Positions 7,841 to 15,519 of a DNA stretch of 41,779 bases are shown one piece after another (within the stretch, counting starts at the first letter, position 1; each line of letters begins with the position of its first letter). The DNA comes from T3Sed10-241 sp036796255 (GTDB lineage Bacteria; Bacteroidota; Bacteroidia; Flavobacteriales_D; Cryomorphaceae). The DNA lies in NCBI GenBank assembly GCA_036796255.1, contig DAIRDH010000029.1:1-41779 (forward strand), written 5' to 3'. The translations under genes and the position numbers were made by a program. Under the pieces are notes generated by a model that was not told where the DNA came from, did no database searches, and saw nothing but the letters and a program-made list of their open reading frames with translations.

Positions 7841-8632
7841 TCAATCCTGCGCGTGCCGGTAAATTCGGCTTACGAGGTTGTCCATCACGTAGCTTTTGCT
7901 TTGGGCGTAAAACACGTCCATGCGCTCCAGGTACTTTTGGTAGAAGTAGTTGAGGATAAGCCCCAGCAGCAGTGCGACGAGCGTGGTATCAAAAGCCACT
8001 GAGAGGTAAGAGGTGAGGATGGAGAGTCCGTTTTCGGTCTTGGCAAGGTGGGCATTGCCAATGGCGGCGGTCAGGCCGATGATGGTGCCGATGAATCCCA
8101 CCGACATCACGCTGCTGATGAGGAAGCGCACCATGTTGAGGTTGCCGTCCATTTCTTCTTTGGAGTTGCCGATTTGCCCGTCGAGGATCTGCATGGTTTC
8201 GGGAATGGACTGGTTGTTTCGGTACTGGGTGCAGGCGTGCTTGATGAAGCGGGTGATGAGGTAGATCACGCCGCGTTTTTCAATTTCGATCACGCTGAGC
8301 TTGATGTCGGCCACCTCTTCGGGGGTGAGGATCAGTTGGTCTTCTTCGGGAAGCAGTTTGAGCTCGAAACCTTTGAACTGGTTCTTGATGTAGGTGCTCA
8401 TTTCGCGCAGCTGCAGCAAGGCAAAAATGCTGATGGCATAGCAGATGAACTGGATGTAGCCGAGCGATGAACCGCCGAGCAGGGTAAGCACGCGGTTTAT
8501 TGCGGGCTGTCTTGACATGAGGTTGGCCAGCACAATGAGCAGCAGCCAGAGTATTGCAGCACCGCCTATGCTTATTCCGATGCGGATCAGCGTTTTTTGC
8601 TGCATCGATTCCAGGTTTGTTTTTAAAGTCAT
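7841..8632 (-). CDS. MotA/TolQ/ExbB-family proton channel protein
   Basis: 263-residue inner-membrane protein with four TM helices at about 17-37, 52-75, 168-191 and 209-230, and a cytoplasmic loop of about 90 residues. The C-terminal helix pair carries the family pattern VGFIGTIIGLTAAIG followed by AFDTTLVALLLGLILNYFYQ; the Thr residues there usually line the ion path. The partner with the channel Asp is encoded 18 nt upstream. Homologous pairs use the proton or sodium gradient to move a periplasmic domain. It is not accompanied by TonB, Tol or flagellar genes, so its output is unknown. Start 8632 was chosen as first ATG; Met10 is an alternative. Confidence 0.88.
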   Translation of the reverse strand: MTLKTNLESMQQKTLIRIGISIGGAAILWLLLIVLANLMSRQPAINRVLTLLGGSSLGYIQFICYAISIFALLQLREMSTYIKNQFKGFELKLLPEEDQLILTPEEVADIKLSVIEIEKRGVIYLITRFIKHACTQYRNNQSIPETMQILDGQIGNSKEEMDGNLNMVRFLISSVMSVGFIGTIIGLTAAIGNAHLAKTENGLSILTSYLSVAFDTTLVALLLGLILNYFYQKYLERMDVFYAQSKSYVMDNLVSRIYRHAQD

Positions 8633-8650
8633 GATTATGTTTTTTGAATG

Positions 8651-9511
8651 TTATTTGAAAGTTTTGAAGTCGAGTTCGCCATTGGCTCCCACTGTAACTG
8701 TTGCAATTTTCGTGCGCTCCGTGGGGTGAATATTGAGTTTAAAGTAATGTTCCTTTCCCCTTTCCACCCCATCATCATTGACGGTGTACACCTGGAGGCG
8801 TATGGGAAGGTCGGATTTAGGGTCGCTTGAATCCTTGTATTGGGCCAGAATTTCGTAGGTGCCGGGAATGATTTCATCAAATTGGCGTACAGCCTCCTGA
8901 TTGGTCCTCACATCGCCACCGAATATACTGGTGCGCGCCTTGCCGCTGTCCCAGTAGCCTATAAAGTCGCGGTAGCGCTTTCCGCCAAATACGCAGTCGC
9001 CGTCCTTGCACACATAGAGGTCGATATTGTCCTTCTTGCTTGCCCAGCGCATTTCAATTGAAAGCTTGCAGGGCACGTCGGGCCTGGAGCCTACGAGTTT
9101 TGGCGGCTCGACAATGGGCTGCTGGCGTTCGCTTTTTTCCTCTTTGGGCTCTTCCGTTTTTTCCGTTTTCTCTTCCACAGTTTCACGGGCTGATCTCGGT
9201 GTGCGCGGACGCACTTCCCTCGGAGTTTGGGGCTCGGCCTGTTCAGGCTGTTCGGCAATTCCTTCGCTTCGCTTTTCAAACCCGCTGATGATTGCGAGGA
9301 GTGTATCGCCGGGCTGCTTGCCCATGAGCGAGTCGGGCATGAAGCCGTAAAACTTCTGCTCAAGGGTGTCGTAGGTTACCATCACGGGATTGTCGGTAAT
9401 GGTGTAGTCGCCTTTGGGAACGATGATGAACAGGAAGATCACCGCTGCCAGGGCACCCGAGAGAAGGTCGAGGAATGACAGGTTGAAAAATTCTACATTT
9501 CTGTTTTTCAT
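8651..9511 (-). CDS. ExbD/MotB-like protein with large periplasmic domain
   Basis: 286-residue protein with a short cytoplasmic N-terminus and one TM helix (about 12-31, FLDLLSGALAAVIFLFII). Asp15 at its start sits where MotB/ExbD proteins have the proton-binding Asp. A Pro/Glu/Lys-rich linker (about 83-138) should span the periplasm. The C-terminal domain (about 145-286) is beta-rich (LSIEMRWASKKDNIDLYV, CKDGDC) and recalls the YfaP/DUF2135 fold rather than the OmpA-like peptidoglycan-binding domain of MotB. With the MotA-like gene 18 nt downstream it should form a stator-like complex. The C-terminal assignment is tentative; the TM/Asp feature is clear. Confidence 0.75.
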   Translation of the reverse strand: MKNRNVEFFNLSFLDLLSGALAAVIFLFIIVPKGDYTITDNPVMVTYDTLEQKFYGFMPDSLMGKQPGDTLLAIISGFEKRSEGIAEQPEQAEPQTPREVRPRTPRSARETVEEKTEKTEEPKEEKSERQQPIVEPPKLVGSRPDVPCKLSIEMRWASKKDNIDLYVCKDGDCVFGGKRYRDFIGYWDSGKARTSIFGGDVRTNQEAVRQFDEIIPGTYEILAQYKDSSDPKSDLPIRLQVYTVNDDGVERGKEHYFKLNIHPTERTKIATVTVGANGELDFKTFK

Positions 9512-9519
9512 GGGGTCAG

Positions 9520-9801
9520 TTATATCGCTGTACGGCTGTTGCTGTTGCTATTCCGGTCCCTTTGGCTTACGCTGAGGGGGAAGTGGCAGCGCTCGCAGGT
9601 TTTGCCTTTTCCGTAGTCGGGCGTGCCGCAATTCTTGCAGACGTTGTACAATTGTTTCACATTGTTTTGGTCTTGCATGGACTCTTTCCACTCCCTTGTT
9701 TTATCGGGGTTGTAGTCCACGAGTTGGTCCCTCATTTTGCATTTGGCGCAAGCCATTGCATTTTCGGTATTGATCGTTCTGCAATTTCTGCAAAGTTTCA
9801 T
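9520..9801 (-). CDS. small double zinc-ribbon protein
   Basis: 93-residue protein starting MKLCRNC. Two pairs of CxxC knuckles are visible: CRNC with CAKC, and CKNC with CERC, each pair able to bind one zinc ion. The tail is rich in Ser, Asn and Arg. An in-frame start 63 nt further upstream exists, but those residues look like translated leader. It lies 8 nt upstream of the ExbD/MotB-like gene, so the two should be co-translated. It may be an adaptor or nucleic-acid-binding protein; its function is unknown. Confidence 0.72.
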   Translation of the reverse strand: MKLCRNCRTINTENAMACAKCKMRDQLVDYNPDKTREWKESMQDQNNVKQLYNVCKNCGTPDYGKGKTCERCHFPLSVSQRDRNSNSNSRTAI

Positions 9802-9880
9802 CTCGGTGTGTTTTTGTGAATGCCTCAGAGGATCGCTTCCGCAAATGATGCTGAGCCTGTCCAAACATCCTGGTGGAAGC

Positions 9881-10687
9881 TCAATATTTCACCCCTACAT
9901 TCAGGTCGAAGCGGTACTCATAGCTCAGCATGATACCCAGCTGCCTGTTGGTGATGGTTCCGTTTACATTTCTGGTGCCGTTGTTGGTGGCCACCACAAA
10001 ATTGTCATTGACCATATTGGCGCCACTTTCAAACATCAGGCTGAAGCGCAGGCTGCTTTTGGGATTGAGGTCGTAGGATACGTAGGGCAAGATCAAGAGG
10101 CTCACATGGCTTTTCTTGAGCAGGTTGGTAGTGCTTTCGCCAAAATCGAGGTTTTCTTCCCGGTCGTTGACGTTGGTATTCTCCAGGTTGAATTCCGTGG
10201 TTGTCTTGTACTTTCCGATGCCCATGTTGAATTGTGGGCCGATGGCGAGACCCACCTTCAATGCACCGCCAAACTGACCGCGGGCCAGGATAGGAATAGA
10301 GAGCCAATTGTGTCTTGTGGTTTCAGAGATTTCGCCCACGTCCAGCCTTTGTACGCCATCGTCCAGTATGATGACGAATTGGTTGTTGGGATCTCTCGTT
10401 TCTACGGTAACTTTTCCGCCTTTTTGGTTGAATTTGAGTCCTGTGAGCAATCCCCAGTTTTCAGCGAATTGAATCCCAACCCCGATCCCTCCCTGGTAGG
10501 AGAAAATACCGGAGTAGTTGACGCTTGCACCTTGAAAAGCTTCACTGATGTCAAGGTCGCCGGTGGGGGTTGATTTGGAGGAGTGGATTCCAATTTCCGG
10601 GGTGAGGATAATGGAGGTTTGTGCATGTAAGCCCGCTGTTAGAAGTGCAAATAGAGCCAGAATCGAAAGGAATTTTTTCTTTTCCAT
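9881..10687 (-). CDS. PorT-like outer-membrane beta-barrel protein
   Basis: 268-residue protein with a clear signal peptide (MEKKKFLSILALFALLTAGL, cleavage after HAQ). It continues with repeated amphipathic beta-strands such as GGIGVGIQFAENWGLLTGLK, WLSIPILARGQFGGALKVGL and LGIMLSYEYRFDLNVGVKY. This is the common 'outer membrane beta-barrel' (PorT-like) family of Bacteroidota. It is the first gene of the minus-strand run, 79 nt before the zinc-ribbon gene, so it may be the outer-membrane end of the channel system. No exact -7 box was found in its leader. Confidence 0.78.
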   Translation of the reverse strand: MEKKKFLSILALFALLTAGLHAQTSIILTPEIGIHSSKSTPTGDLDISEAFQGASVNYSGIFSYQGGIGVGIQFAENWGLLTGLKFNQKGGKVTVETRDPNNQFVIILDDGVQRLDVGEISETTRHNWLSIPILARGQFGGALKVGLAIGPQFNMGIGKYKTTTEFNLENTNVNDREENLDFGESTTNLLKKSHVSLLILPYVSYDLNPKSSLRFSLMFESGANMVNDNFVVATNNGTRNVNGTITNRQLGIMLSYEYRFDLNVGVKY

Positions 10688-11029
10688 GGTAATGTAGGTT
10701 GGTTAATTTGTTTTGTTTGCTGCAGCCACTTTGTGCCGCTCAAATCAATACGTGCCAGTTGGGGTGGAAAAGGGTCATGGGGGGGGGTAGTTTTTTTAAA
10801 AAAACGCACAATCAATAGCTTATCCTATTGAATTACATTATTATGGAAAGACTACATTTTTCGTGTTCTTAAAAAGGCACCACCTGCCTTGTGCCCATGT
10901 GGTCAGTAACACCTCTTTTTTAGTAAGTAGGAAAGAAAGTTGAAGAGCGCTTTCATCCGAATGGGTTTTTATATCACTCTTAATTTCTCTAATTTCCGCC
11001 TTTAATTGATCCGAAATCCCAGGCGCCCC
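10688..11029. other. gene-free stretch between divergent genes
   Basis: It should hold the promoters of the minus-strand barrel gene and the plus-strand pRiA4b-like gene. The only striking feature is a homopolymer cluster: G9 at 10779-10787 followed by T7A7 at 10791-10804. I see no RNA gene and no exact TAnnTTTG box. Confidence 0.6.
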
Positions 11030-11632
11030 ATGATCAAACAACCTAAATTTTTGTTTCTCGAAATTCAGCTGGTCCACGCACACATCCCCGTTTGGCGTAT
11101 TGTGGAAGTGCAGCACACCATGACGCTGCATGAGCTGCACGCCTGCATACAGGTGGCCATGGGCTGGGAGTCGCATCACCTCTACGAATTTGAGATCTCA
11201 GGCCAGCGGTATGAGATGCCTTACACCCCACCCATGTCGGTGGTGGGCGAGGATGAGGGGCTCAACACCCACAATACCAAGCTGCGCGAACTCGGCCTCA
11301 AAGTAGGCGATACCTTTACCTACCTCTACGATTTTGGCGACAGCTGGCTACACGAAATCACAGTGAAGTCATACAGCGGGCGTCCCCAATCTACTTTCGA
11401 TACTTTGCCCATATGCCGAGCAGGTGCCATGGCCTGCCCACCTGAAGATATTGGCGGCATCCCGGTCTACAATGCCCTGGTGCAATTTCGCCTGCACCGA
11501 ACGCCCATTGACATCTACCCCGATTTGCAGAAAATTTTCAAAGACTTTGATCCTTACCAAGCGAATATTGAATCTCCCTATCTCTTTGCGAAAGCGGTGA
11601 AATGGCGGGTAAAACGTATGGAGGAGAGCTAA
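11030..11632 (+). CDS. plasmid pRiA4b ORF-3 family protein
   Basis: 200-residue protein of the PRiA4_ORF3 family. Recognisable elements are the opening FLEIQLVHAHIPVWRIVEV, TLHELHACIQVAMGWESHHL, the hallmark YDFGDSWLHEITV, and the Cys-containing CRAGAMACPPEDIGGI. The family is widespread on plasmids and in mobile regions, with no settled biochemical function. The start is ATG 11030 (MIKQPKFLF); a TTG 24 nt upstream is in frame but less likely. It stands alone between a divergent barrel gene and the FISUMP lipoprotein. Confidence 0.85.
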   Translation: MIKQPKFLFLEIQLVHAHIPVWRIVEVQHTMTLHELHACIQVAMGWESHHLYEFEISGQRYEMPYTPPMSVVGEDEGLNTHNTKLRELGLKVGDTFTYLYDFGDSWLHEITVKSYSGRPQSTFDTLPICRAGAMACPPEDIGGIPVYNALVQFRLHRTPIDIYPDLQKIFKDFDPYQANIESPYLFAKAVKWRVKRMEES

Positions 11633-11783
11633 GGTTGGTCAGTCCAATGCTCTTTTTCAATACGCCTTTTGAAGGTATGGTTGAAAGGTTCTCCAAAATT
11701 TAACCGCAATTCGATTTTTGACGGGAAAAAGCAATAAATAAGCCCTTTTTGTTCATTTTTTGCCCATAAACGTCAGCTTTTGA

Positions 11784-11791
11784 TAGATTTG
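11784..11791 (+). promoter_or_regulatory. Bacteroidota -7 box for FISUMP lipoprotein gene
   Basis: TAGATTTG matches the consensus TAnnTTTG exactly. A TTG at 11760-11762 lies 21 nt upstream, an acceptable -33 element. The start codon is 32 nt downstream of the box. Confidence 0.7.
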
Positions 11792-11823
11792 CGCCCTTTT
11801 TTTTAACCGATTAAACTCAAAAT

Positions 11824-12567
11824 ATGAAGTTTTACGAAAGAATTGGGGTGTATGGTCTCGCAATTGCAATGTCATTTATGTTTACTGCCTGTGATGAGGA
11901 TGACCAGGACGATGGACCCACTGAAGAAACTGAAGATCCCACTCCGAACACTGGCACAGTTAAGGATGCAGAGGGCAATACCTACAGCACAGTAGTGATT
12001 GGTGAGCTGGAATGGATGAGTGAAAACCTCAGAAGTTCATCAGCCCAGGGCCTGGTGGTGTGTTATGATGAAGATGATGAAAATTGCGGCATTTATGGAA
12101 ATATGTACGACCTCACAGCTGTTACGCAAGGGCAGGCTCCATCAACCTCGCGTGTACAAGGAGTATGTCCCGATGGATGGTTCATCCCACGCCGCGACGA
12201 CTATTCCTTCATGGTAAACAATACCGCTCCGGGAGGTGTAAACTGGAACAGCAATCAGCTCAAGGCCAATAGCGACTTATGGTTTGGCTCGGGCGCCGGC
12301 AACAATGAGAGTGGCTTTGCTGCCCTTCCAGGGGGCCGCCTGAACCTGGTGGACGATGGAGCCGGAGGCTTCACTTACAGCTTCTTTGACCTAGCCCAAG
12401 CTTCTCACCTGTGGTGGGTTGGACATATCGAAAATCCCAACCAGTTTCACGCAGGCACCTTTACCCTTTCGGCAGGTTCAAACACCATCAGCTATGGTGA
12501 CATGAACGCTGAAAGTACTGTGCTCAACAACCGGGCGGCACCATGCCGCTGTGTGAGGCCTCTCTAA
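11824..12567 (+). CDS. FISUMP-domain lipoprotein
   Basis: 247-residue secreted lipoprotein: signal peptide with lipobox-like FMFTAC (Cys23), then a very acidic tether (DEDDQDDGPTEETEDPTPN). The rest is a Fibrobacter succinogenes major paralogous (FISUMP, TIGR02145) domain: GNTYSTVVIGELEWMSENLR, then CYDEDDENCGIYGNMYDL, GVCPDGWFIPRRDDYSFM, GFAALPGGRLN and the closing CRCVRPL. Such proteins are surface-exposed in Bacteroidota; their binding partners are unknown. It is monocistronic, with its own promoter and a terminator 25 nt after the stop. Confidence 0.88.
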   Translation: MKFYERIGVYGLAIAMSFMFTACDEDDQDDGPTEETEDPTPNTGTVKDAEGNTYSTVVIGELEWMSENLRSSSAQGLVVCYDEDDENCGIYGNMYDLTAVTQGQAPSTSRVQGVCPDGWFIPRRDDYSFMVNNTAPGGVNWNSNQLKANSDLWFGSGAGNNESGFAALPGGRLNLVDDGAGGFTYSFFDLAQASHLWWVGHIENPNQFHAGTFTLSAGSNTISYGDMNAESTVLNNRAAPCRCVRPL

Positions 12568-12591
12568 AGAAAAGCCAACATTTGTTTCAAA

Positions 12592-12624
12592 CCTCGCCGC
12601 AAAATTGCCGCGGGGTTTTTTTTT
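12592..12624 (+). terminator. Rho-independent terminator after FISUMP gene
   Basis: Stem CCTCGCCGC / GCCGCGGGG with one internal C-C mismatch and one G-U pair, loop AAAATT, followed by T9. Confidence 0.85.
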
Positions 12625-12919
12625 AGGTCCAGTCTTCTATTGGTCAAGAGATGCATAGTCAGCAGCAACCAATGCCTTTCTCCCTCTTGTACTTACCTGA
12701 CATGCAGGCACTCCTGATTCACAAAACCTGCTCACTGACTTGTGCTATACCCGGGAAGTGGAAATGTCGCAGTAAATGAATGGCGGCGCATACAATGTGG
12801 TCTTCACTGGCGGAGCAGCGGGCGAAAGCCATAGATTAAGTTTAAAAAAAAAAGGATTACAGTATGTTCACTTGGCGCCTGTTGTCCAGAAATTCAGACA
12901 AATCAGGTAAGGTCACCAA

Positions 12920-12950
12920 TGCTAGCGACTAGAGGCTAGCGACTAGTGAC
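12920..12950. repeat. CTAG-rich intergenic repeat, copy 4
   Basis: GCTAGCGACTAG, AG, GCTAGCGACTAG, TGAC: two exact 12-bp units in direct orientation. It ends 26 nt before the lpdA -7 box, so it lies at the upstream edge of that promoter. Confidence 0.7.
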
Positions 12951-12976
12951 TTTTTAAAAAAAACCACCCTATTTCT

Positions 12977-12984
12977 TACCTTTG
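12977..12984 (+). promoter_or_regulatory. -7 box for lpdA
   Basis: TACCTTTG, exact TAnnTTTG match, inside TTTCTTACCTTTGC. The same 14 bases occur in front of the mannose-1-phosphate guanylyltransferase gene (21286-21298 region). No clear -33 TTG. Confidence 0.65.
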
Positions 12985-13017
12985 CACCCGAAAATTCTGT
13001 TCCACAAAATTGTATCC

Positions 13018-14418
13018 ATGGAATCATACGACGTAGTAGTGATAGGCTCCGGTCCCGGAGGTTATGTATGCGCCATACGCGCTGCCCAGCTTGGCTTCAA
13101 AACGGCCATTATCGAAAAGTACAAGACCCTGGGCGGCACCTGCCTCAACGTGGGCTGCATACCTTCCAAAGCACTGCTCGATAGCTCGGAGCACTACTTC
13201 AACGCTGTGCACAATTTCAAGGAGCACGGCATCAAGCTCGACAAGCTCGCGGTAGACATGCCACAAATGATCAAGCGCAAAAAAGAAGTGGTGGAGCAAA
13301 CCACCAAAGGCATTGACTTCCTGATGGACAAGAACAAGGTGACCGTATACCACGGCCTGGGCAGCTTTGTGGACAAAAACACGGTGAAAATCACCAAAGA
13401 AGATGGTGAAGAGAAAATCACCGGCAAAAACATTGTGATCGCTACAGGCTCCAAGCCCAACTATTTTCCCGGCATGGAGCCCGACAAAAAGCGCATCATC
13501 ACCAGTACGGAAGCGCTTGAGCTCACGGCAGTGCCCAAATCGATGATCGTAATCGGCGGTGGGGTGATAGGTCTCGAGCTGGGCTCGGTGTACGCCCGCC
13601 TTGGCAGCGAAATCAATGTGGTGGAATTCATGGACCGCATTATCCCCACCATGGACAGCAGCATGAGCAAAGAGATGCTCAAAGTACTCAAGAAAGAAGG
13701 CCTGCAGTTCAATTTCAAGCACAAGGTGCAAAAGGTCGAAAACACCGGCGAGGGCGTGAAAGTGACTGCGCTTAACGCAAAGGAGGAAGAAGTGACTTTC
13801 GAAGCCGAATACTGCCTTGTATCGGTAGGCCGCAAACCCTACACCGAAGGTCTGGGCCTCGAAAACATTGGCTTAACGCCCAATAAAAAAGGACAAATCG
13901 AAACCGATGAGCACCTGCGCACCTCCGTACCGCACATCTACGCCATCGGCGATGTGGTGGCCGGAGCCATGCTGGCCCACAAGGCCGAAGAAGAAGGCGT
14001 GTTTGTAGCCGAAGTGATGGCCGGACAAAAGCCCCACATCAACTACCGCCTCATCCCCAACGTGGTGTACACCTGGCCCGAAGTGGCCGGCGTGGGCTAC
14101 ACAGAGGAAGAGCTGAAAGAAAAAAGCACGGAGTACAAAACCGGAAGCTTCCCCATGCGGGCGCTCGGTCGCGCACGCGCCAGTGGCGACATCTATGGCC
14201 TGGTGAAAATACTCGCCGACAAAGCCACCGACGAAGTACTCGGCATCCACATCATCGGCGCCCGCGCCGCCGACCTCATCGCTGAGGCCGTGGTGGCCAT
14301 GGAGTACCGCGCCAGCGCTGAAGACATAGCCCGCATGAGCCACGCCCACCCCACTTACGCAGAGGCGGTGAAAGAGGCAGCCTTGGCAGCTACGGCTGAT
14401 AGGGCGATGCATATTTAG
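13018..14418 (+). CDS. lpdA: dihydrolipoyl dehydrogenase (E3)
   Basis: 466-residue FAD- and NAD-dependent disulfide oxidoreductase that reoxidises dihydrolipoamide in pyruvate and 2-oxoglutarate dehydrogenase complexes and the glycine cleavage system. The FAD-binding motif is VVIGSGPGGYVCA. The redox-active pair is in GGTCLNVGCIPSK (Cys42, Cys47), the NAD fold is VIGGGVIGLELGSV, the second FAD segment is YAIGDVVAGAMLAHKAEEEG, and the C-terminal catalytic His-Glu is HAHPTYAEAVKEA. The length is typical. The start is ATG 13018 (MESYDVVV), because an earlier in-frame TTG falls inside the -7 promoter box. A GGCATC/GATGCC hairpin (14418-14441) follows the stop before hemH. Confidence 0.97.
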   Translation: MESYDVVVIGSGPGGYVCAIRAAQLGFKTAIIEKYKTLGGTCLNVGCIPSKALLDSSEHYFNAVHNFKEHGIKLDKLAVDMPQMIKRKKEVVEQTTKGIDFLMDKNKVTVYHGLGSFVDKNTVKITKEDGEEKITGKNIVIATGSKPNYFPGMEPDKKRIITSTEALELTAVPKSMIVIGGGVIGLELGSVYARLGSEINVVEFMDRIIPTMDSSMSKEMLKVLKKEGLQFNFKHKVQKVENTGEGVKVTALNAKEEEVTFEAEYCLVSVGRKPYTEGLGLENIGLTPNKKGQIETDEHLRTSVPHIYAIGDVVAGAMLAHKAEEEGVFVAEVMAGQKPHINYRLIPNVVYTWPEVAGVGYTEEELKEKSTEYKTGSFPMRALGRARASGDIYGLVKILADKATDEVLGIHIIGARAADLIAEAVVAMEYRASAEDIARMSHAHPTYAEAVKEAALAATADRAMHI

Positions 14419-14441
14419 GCATCGGCAAAAACCCTGATGCC
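14418..14441 (+). promoter_or_regulatory. hairpin between lpdA and hemH
   Basis: GGCATC ... GATGCC arms, with an inner GG/CC pair, span the end of the lpdA stop codon. There is no T-run, so it is at most a weak attenuator or mRNA processing/stability element. Confidence 0.35.
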
Positions 14442-14461
14442 CTCACTTTGTTAAAGAGACC

Positions 14462-15493
14462 ATGAACAAAAAAACGGGCGTACTGCTCATCAACCTCGGC
14501 ACCCCCGACAGTCCGCGTACCAGCGACGTGCGGAGGTACCTTTCTGAATTTCTCAACGATCCACGCGTCATTGACATCCCATCGGTGCTGCGCATGATAC
14601 TGGTGAACCTCATCATCGTGCCCTTCCGCGCACCCAAGTCGGCGAAGATTTACAAAGAGCTCTTCGACAAAAATGACGGGGTATCGCCCCTGCTCGTATA
14701 TGGCAACATCGTGCGCGACCAGCTCCGCGAGCGCTTCGGCCATGTGGAAGGCCACAGCGTGACGGTGGAACTCGCCATGCGCTACGGCAATCCCAGCCTC
14801 AACGAGGTGTGCGCCCGCATGGAAAAGGCCGGCTACGACCAAATTATCGTGCTGCCCATGTTTCCGCAATACGCCTCGGCCAGCACCGGCTCGGCACTGG
14901 AAAAGGCCATGCGGTTGATCCGCAATTGGTACGTGATTCCCGAGATCAAAATTATAAGCCAGTATTGGGACGACAAGGGCTACATTGACACCGTGGTAGA
15001 CCGCGCCCTGCAATTCGACATCAAGAGCTACGACCACATCCTCTTTAGCTACCACGGCCTGCCCGTGCGCCAGGTCGACAAGGTGTACGAAGACCGCCGC
15101 TGCGACAACCACGACTGCGAGAGCGAGATCAACGACGAAAACCGATGGTGCTACAAAGCCACTTGCTACGCCACCACGCGACTTGTGGCTGAGCGCCTTG
15201 GCCTTTCAGAAAAGGATTACACCGTGTGCTTCCAATCGCGCCTCGACAAGAAGTGGCTCGAACCCTTCAGCGACAAGATTGTAGAAGAATGGGGCAAGAA
15301 AGGCGCCAAGCGGCTCCTCGCCTTCTCCCCTGCCTTCGTAGCCGATTGCCTCGAAACCACCATCGAGATCGGCGAGGAGTATCAGGAAATTTTTGAAGAG
15401 CTCGGCGGCGAAACCGTTGACCTTGTGCCCAGCCTCAACGACCATCCGCTTTGGATTGCTTCGCTCGATCGCATGATCAGGGAGCGCCTCTGA
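14462..15493 (+). CDS. hemH: ferrochelatase
   Basis: 343-residue protoporphyrin ferrochelatase, inserting Fe(II) into protoporphyrin IX, the last step of protoheme synthesis. Motifs: GVLLINLGTPDSPRTSDVRR at the N-terminus, VLPMFPQYASASTGS, and the metal-site FSYHGLPVR with His198. An insertion carries four Cys (214, 219, 230, 235: CDNHDC then CYKATC), as in many bacterial relatives; it may bind metal or an Fe-S cluster. It lies 43 nt after lpdA and 26 nt before the pabB-like gene. The product feeds heme A synthase, also found in this window. Confidence 0.96.
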   Translation: MNKKTGVLLINLGTPDSPRTSDVRRYLSEFLNDPRVIDIPSVLRMILVNLIIVPFRAPKSAKIYKELFDKNDGVSPLLVYGNIVRDQLRERFGHVEGHSVTVELAMRYGNPSLNEVCARMEKAGYDQIIVLPMFPQYASASTGSALEKAMRLIRNWYVIPEIKIISQYWDDKGYIDTVVDRALQFDIKSYDHILFSYHGLPVRQVDKVYEDRRCDNHDCESEINDENRWCYKATCYATTRLVAERLGLSEKDYTVCFQSRLDKKWLEPFSDKIVEEWGKKGAKRLLAFSPAFVADCLETTIEIGEEYQEIFEELGGETVDLVPSLNDHPLWIASLDRMIRERL

Positions 15494-15519
15494 GGCACAT
15501 TTTTTCCTTTCTTTGACCT

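Larger units (their letters stand above)
12568..13017. other. intergenic stretch before lpdA
   Basis: The first 60 nt hold the terminator, the middle shows no convincing gene, 12920-12950 is a CTAG repeat, and 12977-12984 is the lpdA -7 box. An ATG frame at 12776-12910 (44 residues) has no recognisable content. Confidence 0.6.

Noticed and set aside
7841..9511. Zorya-type anti-phage system (ZorA/ZorB)
   Set aside because: The channel pair recalls ZorAB, but the ZorB-type OmpA-like domain is absent, and no ZorC, ZorD or ZorE gene is adjacent.
10841..11029. Minus-strand open frame (ends at 10841) possibly encoding a small protein upstream of the pRiA4b-like gene
   Set aside because: No recognisable family, no convincing start, and the 5' half is the antisense of the pRiA4b-like coding region.
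12776..12910. 44-codon plus-strand frame between the FISUMP terminator and lpdA
   Set aside because: No promoter box, no family resemblance, and codon use unlike the neighbours; it is probably random.
12982..13017. Upstream TTG start for lpdA giving 12 extra residues
   Set aside because: The TTG is part of the TACCTTTG -7 promoter box, and the family starts at the following ATG.
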